Shown: positions 32,105-44,700 of the stretch, piece by piece
Layout: each line of letters starts with the position of its first letter
Position numbering within the stretch: position 1 is the stretch's first letter
Assembly: GCA_039621445.1 (NCBI GenBank)
Contig: CP154957.1
Location: forward strand, 30,781,778 to 30,845,777
Direction of reading: 5' to 3'
DNA length: 64,000 nucleotides
Source: Euglena gracilis
Lineage: Eukaryota > Euglenida > Euglenophyceae > Euglenales
Notes under the pieces: generated by a model
The model's input: the letters and a program-made list of their open reading frames with translations, nothing else
Told to the model about the DNA's origin: nothing
Database searches by the model: none
Translations under genes and position numbers: made by a program

Positions 32105-33184
32105 GTCCCACACCATTGCACGAAGACCATTGCTGATTTGGCCCTGGTGTGACCCCCAGGGTGGTTGCCAAGGGTGGATGTGAACAGGAATCCCAGAAAC
32201 CCGATGGGTGTTGGGTGGGTGGGTGGGTGGGTGGGTGGGTGGGTTGGGGCGGGTGCTGGCCATTTCTCCCACCCTTCCCGTTTTTCCGGGAACATGATGC
32301 ACTTCATTCCGGCCACAAATTATTGCAATGGACGGTGAATAGTCTCAAATCATATTTGCCCCAAGAAACTTGCCGCAGACATTCCACGTTGGGTTTGTCT
32401 TGAGTCTTGGTTTGTCTTTTTGCCTGCTTTTGGAACTTTTGGCCATTGTAACCATCTTTTGCCACTTTTAGGCCATTTTTAGGTCACGTTTGACTGCTCT
32501 TGATGTCAAAAGCAACAAAAAGACGTTTAAAGTGGCCTGAAAGTGGCCAGAAGTGGGTAAAAATGGCCAACAGCAGCGAAAAGTGGTCAAAAGTGGGTTA
32601 AAGAGGCCAAAAGTGGTCAAAAGAGGTCAAAGCAAAGCAAAAGCTGGCCAAAAGCAGCCAAAGCACAGCAAAAAGCGGGCAAAAGCAACAAAAGTGACCA
32701 AAAGAAAGCAAAAGGCAGGAAATAATGGGCAAAAATCGACCAAAAGTCGGCAACAGTGGCCAAAATCAGTCCAAAAGCATCAAAATCTGGCCAAAAGCAG
32801 CGAAAAGTGGCCAAAAGTCGGCAACAGTGGCCAAAAGCAGTCCAAAAGCATCAAAATCTGGCCAAAAGCAGCGAAAAGTGGCCAAAAGTCGGCAACAGTG
32901 GATTGTGTGATTGTGATATACACTCATTTTTTGTTAGCCTGCCCCCCACCTACAGCCAACTACTTTGCCGACCGCTGCCGACCGCAGCCGACCGCAGCTG
33001 ACCGCGGGCTAAAATTTGGAATCTGTCATAGTTTGTTGGTCTTGACACCATTTGCGCGCCAACCGTCACAGCCCAGGTGTGAAACAAACTGGGCATTTCG
33101 CTGTTCCGATGATGGCAGCTGCAAACCTGCCGGATATGCAAAAAAGGAAACACTTTGAAGATCTGTCTGTGTATTTTGCACCGC
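32105..33184. other. Intergenic, repeat-filled
   Basis: After the TGA at 32104 come a (GGGT)n run at 32214-32243 and then the second fold-back element. A frame starting ATGATGGCAGCTGC at 33109 is open but has no domain. Confidence 0.45.
32420..33005. repeat. Second fold-back element of GGCCAAAAGT-like units
   Basis: A short T-rich arm (32420-32500, TTTTGGCC/TTTTAGGCC text) is followed by a long A-rich arm (32515-32905, GGCCAAAAGT text). A block of about 62 bases occurs twice in tandem at about 32757-32900. The right edge has CCCACCTACAGCC and repeated GCCGACCGCA, as in the 18.8 kb copy. Confidence 0.65.
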
Positions 33185-33442
33185 CGCACGCCTGTGGGTC
33201 GGGGGCCGTTGGCCTGTCTGCGGCTCACGCCGGCCTCCCTGTCCCCCCGGCCGGGGCTGTGGCCGTACGGCGCCCCCCTCGGGCCCCTCTTCCCCCCGCC
33301 GTTCCCCACCACCGCGGAGGCGCCGGACGGGGCCGCCACTCCCCCCGGGGCCCCCGCTGGCCCGCTGCCCCCGCTGCCCAGCCTGGGTGGAGCGACCCCC
33401 ACCGGCCCCGGCCCCGGCGCCCCGGCACCGGCCGTCGGCTGA
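33185..33442 (+). other. GC-rich open stretch, possible terminal exon
   Basis: It has exon-like composition and one frame of Pro/Gly/Ala text (FPTTAEAPDGAATPPGAPAG) that stops at 33442. I could not find a matching acceptor, and a different 290-codon frame runs over the same bases. Low confidence that it is coded. Confidence 0.25.
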
Positions 33443-33951
33443 CCGCAATGCACTCTTCCCTCCCCCGCCACGATCCAGCGCACGGGGCGCCCCCCCCCCC
33501 CGTCCCTGTGGCCCCGTTCCAGACCCCAGACGCATCGCATTTGCCCAGCTCTCGCTGCTGTGTCCCACTGCGTGCCGATGGGCGATGCAAGTCAGCGGCA
33601 CTCCCGTGCGGAAACGAAACTATTGGCAGGCCGGGGGTTTGGGATTTTTGTTTTGAACCGCATTGGCTTCGTTGCAGCTTGTGCGTGATGATGGGGCATC
33701 TGCCGGAAAACGATGCCCCCACCTATTCACCCAGAGTTTGTTTTTGGAGCTGCGCGGGCCAAAGAGGAACCCGCCTGCGATGCTGGTTGTCGGCACCAAC
33801 CTGTGATGAGTGTGCACTGGTCGTGTCTGACCTTTCCGTCCCCTGCCTGTCCTGCACCACGCTGTCAGCCTGTCCTGCACCACACCTGTCGCGCAGAGGC
33901 ATCTCGCGGGCGGCAGTGCGATAGCGTGAGGGGCGCGGCCTCCGTCCCAGG

Positions 33952-36900
33952 ATGGCCCCCGCCCAGCCGGAGCGGCGGCCCCTCCTCTCCGATGGGCCGG
34001 CTGAAAGGCGGCTGAAGGGTGACGTGCCAGTCTCCCGCTACCTCTACGGCTGTGTGGCCACCGCCGTGCTCGGTAGCTTCCTCTTCGGTGTGCTCCTGCG
34101 CCACCCATGGGGTGGGTTTTCAAGAGTGTGGGTGGGTTAGGGCCGCACCTTGGGGGTTGAGTGAGCCATCGGTCAGTCCAGCCTGGCCTTCTTTGTAGAG
34201 GTCTCTGCCGGTTTTGGATGGGTGGGTGGGTGGATGGACCCCCAGGTGGGGGGGGGTTGTGGGTGGGTTTTTTTTGAAGAACAAAAGTGGTTGGGTGTGT
34301 TTAGGCCCGTGCAACAGTGTCCACCACCCTCTCCCAGAGGGGGAGGTCAGCAACTGAGAGTTTGGCCCCCACACAGCCAGGGGTTTTTTTGAAAAAAGGT
34401 GCTATTTTTGGCATTTTTGGCCATTTTTGGGCAAAAGTGGGTGGGTCCGGGGGGGGGGGCACCCCAGGGGGTGGGTGGGTGGGTGCTGACCCCCTCCCCC
34501 CTTCCCCCCCGGTCTCAAAAAAACCCTGCCTGCAGCCTGTAACCCATAATGCGGTGCCCCAACCTGTGCTGCGGTGGGCGGGCGGGGCTCAGGGTACAAC
34601 ACGGGCGCCATCACCGCCGCCCTGCTGTACATCGATGAGGAGTTCGGGCTGGACCCCTGGACCAAGGGGCTGCTGGTGGCCAGCGTCCTGGTGGGGGCCA
34701 TGCTGGGGGCCGCCCCGGGGCCGCCTGGCTGAGTGGCCGCGTGAGGTTTGGCGTGGACCCTGGACGGAGCCGACAGGGTCTCCTTGCCTCGTCATCCAAC
34801 GTGGCTGCCGCCGGGATTCAAACTTTCAACTTTTGATGGAGCTCGGCGGTCTCCTTGTTTAATTTGTTTGAGAAAAAAATGGGGGGGGGTGAGACACACC
34901 GGCGTGTCGGTGCGGGGCCCGCCAGGCGTCCCCGGCGCCGGGGGCTGCATCCTCCTGTCGGACCGCATCGGACGCCGCAAGTCGCTCCTGGGCAGCAACC
35001 TCTTCTACCTCCCAGGCGTGGGGCCGGGCTGCGTGGTGGGCCCACGTTGCCATGCTCGCGGCCGCAGTCTGCCGTTTGCCGTTTCTGTTCCCAGAATTCA
35101 AAGCCTTACCGTTCGCTGGTGTCCTCTGTGCCTGACCGGCAGCCAACGGTCCCCCTCCCCATCCGCCTCAGGGGCGCTTGGCATGGCACTTGCTCCCTCC
35201 CTCGTCGCCCTCACCGGGGAGGCTGCTGATGCTGGATCCGTAGCGTCCCAAGGCATATGTCTGCTTCCCCAAACCCAAAGGTTTGGGTCTGGACTGGGGA
35301 ATGAGGGCGGAGATGGGAGAGGGTCTATTTCAGGGTCTGCATTTGAGGGAGGGTTCAGGCTGGGGTCCGCTCGGTTCAGTTCGAGGGATCTCAAATGTGT
35401 TTTTTTGCTTTCTTGCTTAATTTTTGGATTTCTGATGGGAAATGTTTTTGTCTTTGAAAATTTGGCATTTCGGGACCAATATGTTTGTCCATTTTTGGGT
35501 CTTTTCTTTTCCTTGCTTCCAGTTTTTTTTGCCAATTTTTGGTAGCATTATGTTCTCCAAATTGCCAATCATGTTTTTTGTGACACACATTTTTCTTGCA
35601 CTCCCAGAATGCGAACTTGCGCTTTGTTTGAATTTTTCGCCTCGTGGTTTTCGAGGGTCTACGTTCAATTCCCCTTGCATTCATGCCCCCCCTCCCCGGC
35701 AGCCTGCCCCCGCCGTCGCCTTCCGGTTCTGCGCGGGCGTCGGGGTCGGCATCTCCTCCTCGGAGGTCAACAAGTACATCGGGGAGCTGGTCCCATCGCA
35801 CCGCCGCGGCTTCTTCGGAGGTGCCCCCTGCTTGTCTCACCCCGTCGCGAGTGTGTCTGCCGCGTGGGCAGGCCCCGGGTCTTGCCTTCCACCTGGCGCT
35901 GGCCCGTGGCATGCATGGCCGGCGTTGCCCTTCCGCATCGTTACTGTGGAAGGACACGCGATGGCAGCGGCTCTCCGCCAACGCCCTCTGTGCGCAGGGG
36001 TGGCGCCTCTCGCGGTGACCTCCGGCATTCTGTCCTCATACCTCTTTGAGCAGGGCCACCTCGCCTCCGGCGTATTTTCCATTCGAAGGACCTTTCTTTT
36101 GGGTGGATGCTTCACTTCCATGCCCGACACTTCCGGTGTGACCGGCGTGTGGCGGTCGGCTCTCTCTTTCTCGGGTCTGGACACACACAAATGCGTTATC
36201 GTTGACGCTTGCTTGGCCTTCGCAGCCCTGGCGCCGGGCTTGCCATGGGCGGCGTCCCCGGCGGTTGGCGCTGGATCCTGGGCCTGGCCGCGCTGCCCTC
36301 CTTCCTCATGCTGCCCAGGCTGTGGCCGGCTGGCAACCCCGCCTCTGACTCCGTGTGGTGGCCCCGGCCGAGTGTGGTTCCCGAGGGTCGCCGATCATCG
36401 GGTGTTGTTGGGTCGCGTTGGTGTGGCGCTTTGCTGTGTGTTTATTCCGCCATGCTCCGTCGGGTGACGCTCTTTCTGCCTCCGGCTCTGGCCCAACCCC
36501 AACGCCACAGCCCGGCCCCACTGCTGCAGTGCTTCCTGCCTGAGTCCCCCCGCTGGCTGCTGCTGCGCAGCCTGCGGCGGCCCGGGACGCCGGGGTGTGC
36601 CCCCCAGCTGGACGCCAGCAATCCCTCACGGTGGATGTGGATGGCTGTGGCAGAATGGAGGGGGGGGCTGCGGAGAAGTGCGGGGTGGATGCGCGGGAGT
36701 CGTGTGCGTGGTGGGCCTGCCCCCACCTCTCACCACGAGCAAGGCCAGAATGGCACCCCACCTGGGAGAGATTGAATCCCGGCTTCAGGTCGGCGGTCAG
36801 CACATTGCCACATGCATTGGAGAGCTTGTGTTCCTGAAGGTTGGAGGGTGAGGCGGAAATGAAAAGTGGGAGTGCCAGCCGGAATGTCTGTCACGTTGGT

Positions 36901-39900
36901 GAGAGAACGACGCGATGTTCAATTGGTTGTTGTGTCTGAGGGAAATGCACACAAGGGCATCGCTGTGCTACACCCCCCCCCCCAATAACCCCCATAACCC
37001 GGGTGCTCATCTGGAAGTATCAGGGCTGCGGGTGGGCAGTTTGCAGTAAGCTCTGTTGAGCCCAACGACCCGACCTGACTCCCCCGAAAATTTTTTCTAG
37101 GTTCAAGGAGCACTATGAGGAAAATTTTTCCCACAGAATGTTTTCTTCGTATGATGATTCACAATCAGACGAGCACGCTTCTGGTGAGGAATGGTTGGAC
37201 CCGGTTTTTGCTGTTGTTGTTTTTTTTGGGATGATTTATCTAGTTATGTGGCATATGAGTCCAAGTATGGGGAAAATGATCCCCCTGCTCTGTTAGCCCA
37301 ATTTGACCCGGGTCAATAACACGGGGGGGGGTAGGTTGAAGCTTTTTTCCAGCCAGCCCAAGAGCTGGACCCCCGTGAGGGTAATTAAGCAGGTTGCCAG
37401 GATCATTGCCAGTTGAATGCACTTGTATTTCATTGTGCAGTGACTTATAACGCCGTGTGCAAGGTAACTGTTTTGCTTTTGCGTATATTTTTTTGGTTCA
37501 ACACATGCACTTAATGACGCTTAATGTTGCGTAATGCATTTTTTCTTCTTCAGAAGACATAACCCCCCCCCCCCTCACTTATAACCCCCCCGGGGGTTAT
37601 AGGATCCTGTTTAGTGGTTGGCCCCGAGGGGGGGGTTATAAGTGGGGGGGTTTCAGCCTTGGCCGTTCTCTTTTGCCTTCTCATGGCTTCCGGGGGGGGG
37701 TTATAAGTCACGGTTTAGTGGTTGGGCCCGAGGGGGGGGTTATAAGTAGGGGGGGGGGGCGCTGAGCTCTTATCTCTTTAGAGTAAGAGCGAAGCTTACC
37801 ACCAGGGAAAAGTGGGGGGTCGGACCCCCCCCTCCCCCGGCCCCCCCCCCCTCTGGGTAGACCGTGAAAACCGCGGATTATCACCATGACCCCGGCCCGG
37901 TTCCCGGAATTTTTTTTTTCAGATGCGAGCGACTGGATTCCTAGTTTCCGAATCACCTGGGTTTGACCCCCAACTCCCCGCCAGGCCCGAGTTATTCACG
38001 CGCGAAGGGGTCCAAACTCGGTAGGATTTACCCGCCCCCCCCCTGGATGAGCCCCCCCCCCTTTGGACTCTGCCATTTCGGCCAAAAAATGTCAATTTTC
38101 AAAATATCTCCAAAATGAAGCCAAATCAAAGGAAATGTCCGGTGACCTAATTTGAAGCCCTTGGAACGCCCCATCCACCGGTATTTTGATTTCCCCGCAA
38201 CTCCCCGCCTGGCCCGAGATACGGCCGTTTTCGGCGCAGATGGCCGTTTTGTACACTTTTCCCTCTGTTCGACTTGGCCGTTTTCGGGGGGTGGGGGGTC
38301 AAAAAACCAACGTTTTCAAAATTTCTCGAAAATGATGCAAAATCAAAGGAAATGTCCGGAGACCTAAATTGAAGCCCTTGGAACGCTCTATCTACTGGGA
38401 TTTTGGTTTCCCCGCAACTCCCCGCCTAGCCCGAGATACGGGCGTTTTTTTTGGCCAATTTGGGCATTTCAGGCCATTTTGTACACATTTCCCTCTGTTC
38501 GATTTAGCCGTTTTCGGCCCAAAAAGTCGAAAAAAATCGAAAAAATTTTTTTTGCCCAAAACGATGTTTTTTGGCCTCCCGGACCCGGAAAAACTGTTTT
38601 TGAGCCGAAAACGAGCGTTTTTCGACCCGCCAGCGCCCCGTTTTGGGCCGCCGACCCATTGACTTTGGGTCAAAACCGGGTCAAAAAAGTCGAAAAAAAT
38701 CGAAAATTTTTTTTTTGCCCGAAACGATGTTTTTTGGCCTCCCGGACCCGGAAAAACTGTTTTTGAGCCGAAAACGAGCGTTTTTCGACCCGCCAGCGCC
38801 CCGTTTTGGGCCGCCGACCCATTGACTTTGGGTCAAAACCGGGTCAAAAAAGTCGAAAAAAATCGAAAAAATTTTTTTTGCCCAAAACGATGTTTTTTGG
38901 CCTCCCGGATCCAAAAAAACTGTTTTTGAGCCGAACACGAGCGTTTTTCGACCCGCCAGCGCCCCGTTTTGGGCCGCCGACCCATTGATTTTGGGTCAAA
39001 ACCGGGTCAAAAAAGTCGAAAAAAATCGAAAATTTTTTTTTTGCCCAAAACGATGTTTTTTGGCCTCCCGGATCCGGAAAAACTGTTTTTGAGCCGAACA
39101 CGAGCGTTTTTCGACCCGCCAGCGCCCCGTTTTGGGCCGCCGACCCATTGACTTTGGGTCAAAACCGGGTCAAAAAAAGTCGAAAAAAATCGAAAATTTT
39201 TTTTTTGCCCGAAACGATGTTTTTTGGCCTCCCGGACCCGGAAAAACTGTTTTTGAGCAGAACACGAGCGTTTTTCGACCCGCCAGCGCCCCGTTTTGGG
39301 CCGCCGACCCATTGACTTTGGGTCAAACCGGGTCAAAAAAGTCGAAAAAAATCGAAAATTTTTTTTTGCCCGAAACGATGTTTTTTTGGCCTCCCGGACC
39401 CGGAAAAACTGTTTTTTGAGCCGAAAACGACCGTTTTTCGACCCGCCAGCGCCCCGTTTTGGGCCGCCGACCCATTGACTTTGGGTCAAAACCGGGTCAA
39501 AAAAGTCGAAAAAAATCGAAAATTTTTTTTTGCCCGAAACGATGTTTTTTGGCCTCCCGGACCCGGAAAAACTGTTTTTGAGCCGAAAACGAGCGTTTTT
39601 CGACCCGCCAGCGCCCCGTTTTGGGCCGCCGACCCATTGACTTTGGGTCAAAACCGGGTCAAAAAAGTCGAAAAAAATCGAAAAATTTTTTTTTGCCCGA
39701 AACGATGTTTTTTGGCCTCCCGGACCCGGAAAAACTGTTTTTGAGCCGAAAACGAACGTTTTTCGACCAGCCAGCGCCCCGTTTTGGGCCGCCGACCCAT
39801 TGACTTTGGGTCAAAACCGGGTCAAAAAAGTCGAAAAAAATCGAAAAATTTTTTTTTGCCCAAAACGATGTTTTTTGGCCTCCCGGATCCGGAAAAACTG

Positions 39901-41721
39901 TTTTTGAGCCGAACACGAGCGTTTTTCGACCCGCCAGCGCCCCGTTTTGGGCCGCCGACCCATTGACTTTGGGTCAAAACCGGGTCAAAAAAGTCGAAAA
40001 AAATCGAAAATTTTTTTTTTGCCCGAAACGATGTTTTTTGGCCTCCCGGACCCGGAAAAACTGTTTTTGAGCCGAACACGAGCGTTTTTCGACCCGCCAG
40101 CGCCCCGTTTTGGGCCGCCGACCCATTGACTTTGGGTCAAACCGGGTCAAAAAAGTCGAAAAAAATCGAAAATTTTTTTTTGCCCGAAACGATTTTTTTT
40201 GCCCTCCCGAACCCGAAAAAACTGTTTTTGAGCCGAAAACGACCGTTTTTCGACCAGCCAGCGCCCCGTTTTGGGCCGCCGACCCATTGACTTTGGATCA
40301 AAACCGGGTCAAAAAAATCGAAAAAAATCGAAAAATTTTTTTGCCCGAAACGATGTCTTTGGGCCTCCCGGACCCAGAGAAACTGTTTTTGCGCCGAAAA
40401 CGAGCGTTTTTCGACCCCCCAGCGCCTTGTTTCTGGCACAAAACACATGTATTTCAGTCAAAAGAGCTCCCTGGGGTGTGCCGGTATGTATGGAGGGGTC
40501 AATGAAGGGGTGGGTGCGCGCTTATCAAGAGCTCAGCACTATTCAAAACCTGGTTATAGGATGGGGGGGTTATAAGTGGGGGGGGGGTCGGGTTTAGGCC
40601 CTTTCAAGCAGAAATTTGTACACTCAGGGGTGGCTTGAAAGCAAGGAGTTTCTTCATTCCTTCAGCCGAGGGCACCCCACCCTGGGGTGGAGGGGAAGCC
40701 AACCAGCACCTTTCTTCGAGCCAGCACCTCCTCCCATTATGGCTGTGAACTCCCCCCAGGCGTCAATTCAAATCCCAACCCAGGCTGAAAGGGGTTTTTT
40801 CCAGTTTTCGGGTAACCGCAACCAGAAGGCCTGGCCTTTTCCCGTTCTGCCCTCTCCCCCTGGTGGGAGCACCTTATTTTGGAGCCAGCACCTTTTTCCA
40901 GCCAGATTTCCTTCCAAAATTTCGTGTTTGAAAGGAATGTTCATGCAACTGTATTTTTGTATTTTCCCCCATTTTTTTGGATGACGTGCTTTGAGGTGTC
41001 TTGTTGCATCGTTGCATCCTCCCCCCTCCCTCCCCACAGACGCTCCATCCATCCTCCAACCCCTGTACCACCCCCCCTTCCCACAAGACATCCCCAATGT
41101 CCAAAAACTGCCATTGCGATGGATATAAAATAGGACCCCAATTGCATGTTGCAAATTTTATTGCAGTTTTGGAGGATCAGGCTTTCATTTTCCGTTTTTT
41201 TTTTAAATTCAGCCTGCCTGCCAATTTTAACACATTTTTTTTCATGGGGGTGTCGCTGATGGGGAGGTGTCATTTGCGGGGAGGGGGGTGGTCTTCACTA
41301 CCCCGTCTTTTCTGATGCTGCCAATCGTTGCTGGCTGGGGGTGAGGGATGGCTCATCCACGCCATTCAACCCGCCCGGTGCCCCCCAGGGAGGCGGAGGC
41401 GCGGCACACCCTGGAGAGGATGTACGCCCCTCACCCCCACCGGGCCGCGTGGGTGGACCGGGAGATCGCCGACCTCCGCCGCGGCATCCTGGAGTCGGTG
41501 CCGCAGTGTGATGTCAGTGGGCACAGCGAGTGTGGCAGCCTGACGAGCAAGGTGCCTCAGGTCCTGCCTTTGGTATTTAGTTTTGTGTTTGTCCATTTTA
41601 TGTGCATGCGTGTGTGAGTACGTGCATGCGCGCGATTGCATGTGCGTGTGCGCGCTTGTGTGTGTGTGCGTGCGTGTGTACATGTGTGTGCATGTGTGCA
41701 TGTGTGCGTGCGTGCGTATGT

Positions 41722-41780
<59 letters not shown>

Positions 41781-44700
41781 CGCGTGTGTGTGGGCGTGTG
41801 TGCGTGCGTGCATGCAGTCGTTCACCTGTGCATCGTTGATACATCCACCTGTTCAACCTGGTGGTTTAATGACATGTGTGGAGCAGCACTGCCCCGGGTT
41901 GGTTAAGTTTTTTACCCCGCACTCCCCCGTTTCTTGCACCTCACGTTTTTTTTCTTGTAGGATGCGGCAGGGGTCCTGGGATTCTGGCATGCGCTGGCAG
42001 TCGGGGCGGGGCTGCACATGCTACAGCAAGGGGCTGGGGTGAACGTTGTGATATATTACAGCGCCATGATCCTCAAGGAGGGTGGGTTTACTGACCGCGG
42101 TGTGTTCTTGTGTTTCAAACTCAACCACTGTCACTATCACTAGGCTCATTCTTGCATGGTTTACCCCACCCCATCCGTTTTCACTGGTATTGTCATCTCG
42201 ATGACAACACCAGTCGAGCCCGCCCACGTTGTCCCCTGAACCCGTCACCCACCCTCACTCAATGGGGTAGGTCACCTTTGGGGGAGGGAAGTTGTGCATT
42301 TTCTTTTGGTGGTCCATTTTTGGCTTCCAGCTGTTTTGATGATTGGCGGGTTCTTTTTGGGGTGAGAGGTACCTGCCCAGAAGGCCGCCCTCTCAACCCG
42401 CCCTCCCCCCCCCCTGTCTTCACCAAATGCCAACACGCGTCCGCAGAGGCGATGCTGCTCACGTCCGGCGTGGGCTTCGTGCAACTGCTGGTGTACTTCG
42501 CCACCCTGACTGTGGTGGACCGCGTGGGCCGGCGGCCAGCCACCGGTCCGCTGGGGGCTTTCGGAGGAGAACCGTGTGAAGACTTTCAGCGCAGAATGGC
42601 AGCGTCAGACACCTCCTGAATTCCGCCGGCAACCATCCAGAGCCTATCAAGCCGGCTGTCTCTCAGTCTCACAGACATCTAATGGTGCAAATCCTGGCTG
42701 GGTTTGTGGACGTTTGCCAGTGAACACCCTTTGAACCGCGACCCGAGTTTGGCGCACCCGTCGCTGCCGTCGCCCGCTGGCGCTGTTTGGCATCACGGGG
42801 ATGGCGGTGGCCCACGCGCTGCTGGCGGCCTCCACCGTTCCGGAATTGTGGCAGGTGCCCAATGGAATGTGTGCGCCAACACAAGTGCATGGGGGGGGTG
42901 GGGGGGGTATGCATATGCCAGCACTGTCCACCGACGACCATTTAAAACGGAACAAGCTGAAAGGAAGTTTTCTTTCACAAGCTGTCGCGGTTCGTAAGGG
43001 TGCTTCTGCCTCGCAGGACGCGTGGCTGGCGCCGTCGTGGGTCGCTTGTGGTCACCAGAGCGGCCGTCCGACCTCTCAGGGTTTGGAACATACACCCAAG
43101 CTTGCCCATGAAATGCTCAACCTATGCCCAACCAATTTCCAAATGAACTCAGAATGCGCTTTTCGCAAAAGGCAGCTGCCGTGGAGTTTGCATCATTTCC
43201 CGTTTGATCGTCCTCCTGCCGATCGCGGATTAGGAAGTAATTGGAGGAGTCTCCTTGAGGACTGGTTTCCTGCTTCGATTGCCTGACACAAACATGCCAC
43301 AAACGCAGGCACACCTCCCAAAGGAATCCGGTCAGGGCCGCCCTGCGAGCAGCATGCTGCTCTTCCGGGTGATGTTCTCGCTGTCTCTGGGACCACTGCC
43401 CTTCATCATTGCGGCAGAGGTGTGCAAAATTGTGCATGTTTTCTGCGGTTTACTCCTTTTGTTTTCGGTGGCCCTCGGCAACCCCGAAGTGGTTTTTATC
43501 TGTTGCCAAGGTCTCCAACAAGTCGGCCAAATCCAACCCTGTTCTATCTGGGGAGGTGGGTATGTCATTTTTGGCGCCGAAGGTGCCGAAAATTTTGAAA
43601 ACGGTGCTATTTTTAGCATTTTGGCCACTTTCAGGCAAAAGTGGGTGGGTCCCCCGGGACCCCCCCCTCCCAGGGGGTGGGTGGGTGGGTGCTGACACCC
43701 TCCCCCCCCCCCCCGGGCTTAAAAAAGCCCCTGCTGGGGGCCATCCGCCACCTCCTCCGCAGGTGTTCCCGCTGCCCCGGCGGTCGCTGGGCATCGGGGC
43801 GGCCTGGATGACGAACTGGCTGGCCAACGTCACCGTGTGCCTGAGCTTCCCCGTCCTCCGCGAGGCCCTCTCCCCAGCGGCGGTGTGCCTCTTCCAGACC
43901 CCGGACCCCAGAGGTTGCTCGGGATCACATCACTGGGGAAGGGGGAGCTGAATTGATGTTAAACTAAATAACTTTGCAGTGCCCTAAAGCTTTATGTGCC
44001 GAGAAGTTTTTTGCAGGGGGAAGGCCGAAAAGGTTTGTCCAAATAACTTTGGCCTCATTCACAAGGAAAAATGTGAAAAAAAATATCTTTTTGGAAACTC
44101 CGGAGGTGGTTGATACAAAAAGTCATCCGAAAAACCATAATGTTCTGTTGTCCGATGAATGGAAGCATCAAATTATGTCACAATTATGATTAATTAAATA
44201 ATACACAAGTCACAATAATCATCGTCCACCTGCTCCCTCTCCCTCTCACCCCTTGCTTTGCCGGTGCCAAAATCAAAAAAATTGGTCGGTTTGCGCAAAT
44301 GCGCAAATCGACCAAAAAAAGTGCGAGATGTGCCGCCTAAGTTGCAGGCTATGCCTTAAGGATCCCCCAGGGGAGGGGGGATGGGCTCCCTAGGACCCTT
44401 TATCGCCTCGTATGAATTGCAGAATGCCAAATCCCCCTTGATGAAAGCTCTGTTCATCAGACCAACAGCGGTGGCCACCACCAAATTCAGTCACGCTTCA
44501 TCGATTGTTGTTCTGAAGTTTTGCACCTCCCGGGAGCGAGTGGTAGATCCTAACTTCGTCCTGAATTGGGCGTTGAAGGACACAGAGTTCGGCGAGGTAA
44601 AAGCACACGGCTTTTGACCAAATACATGTTGCTTAGAAAACACAGCATTTACATCAAGAACTGAGTCATCTATTTACCAACCCACCTGCCAGCCCATAGG

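Noticed and set aside
33052-33924. A 290-codon + strand frame upstream of the transporter
   Set aside because: Its text is Arg/Pro/His-rich shadow-type sequence without a domain, and another frame over the same bases ends in an exon-like way at 33442.
38090-40435. CRISPR array
   Set aside because: The units are contiguous with no unique spacers, and the DNA is eukaryotic.
38369-40505. A series of ~60-codon proteins and a 214-codon - strand frame
   Set aside because: They repeat once per 163-bp unit, change register between units and have no similarity to a protein family.
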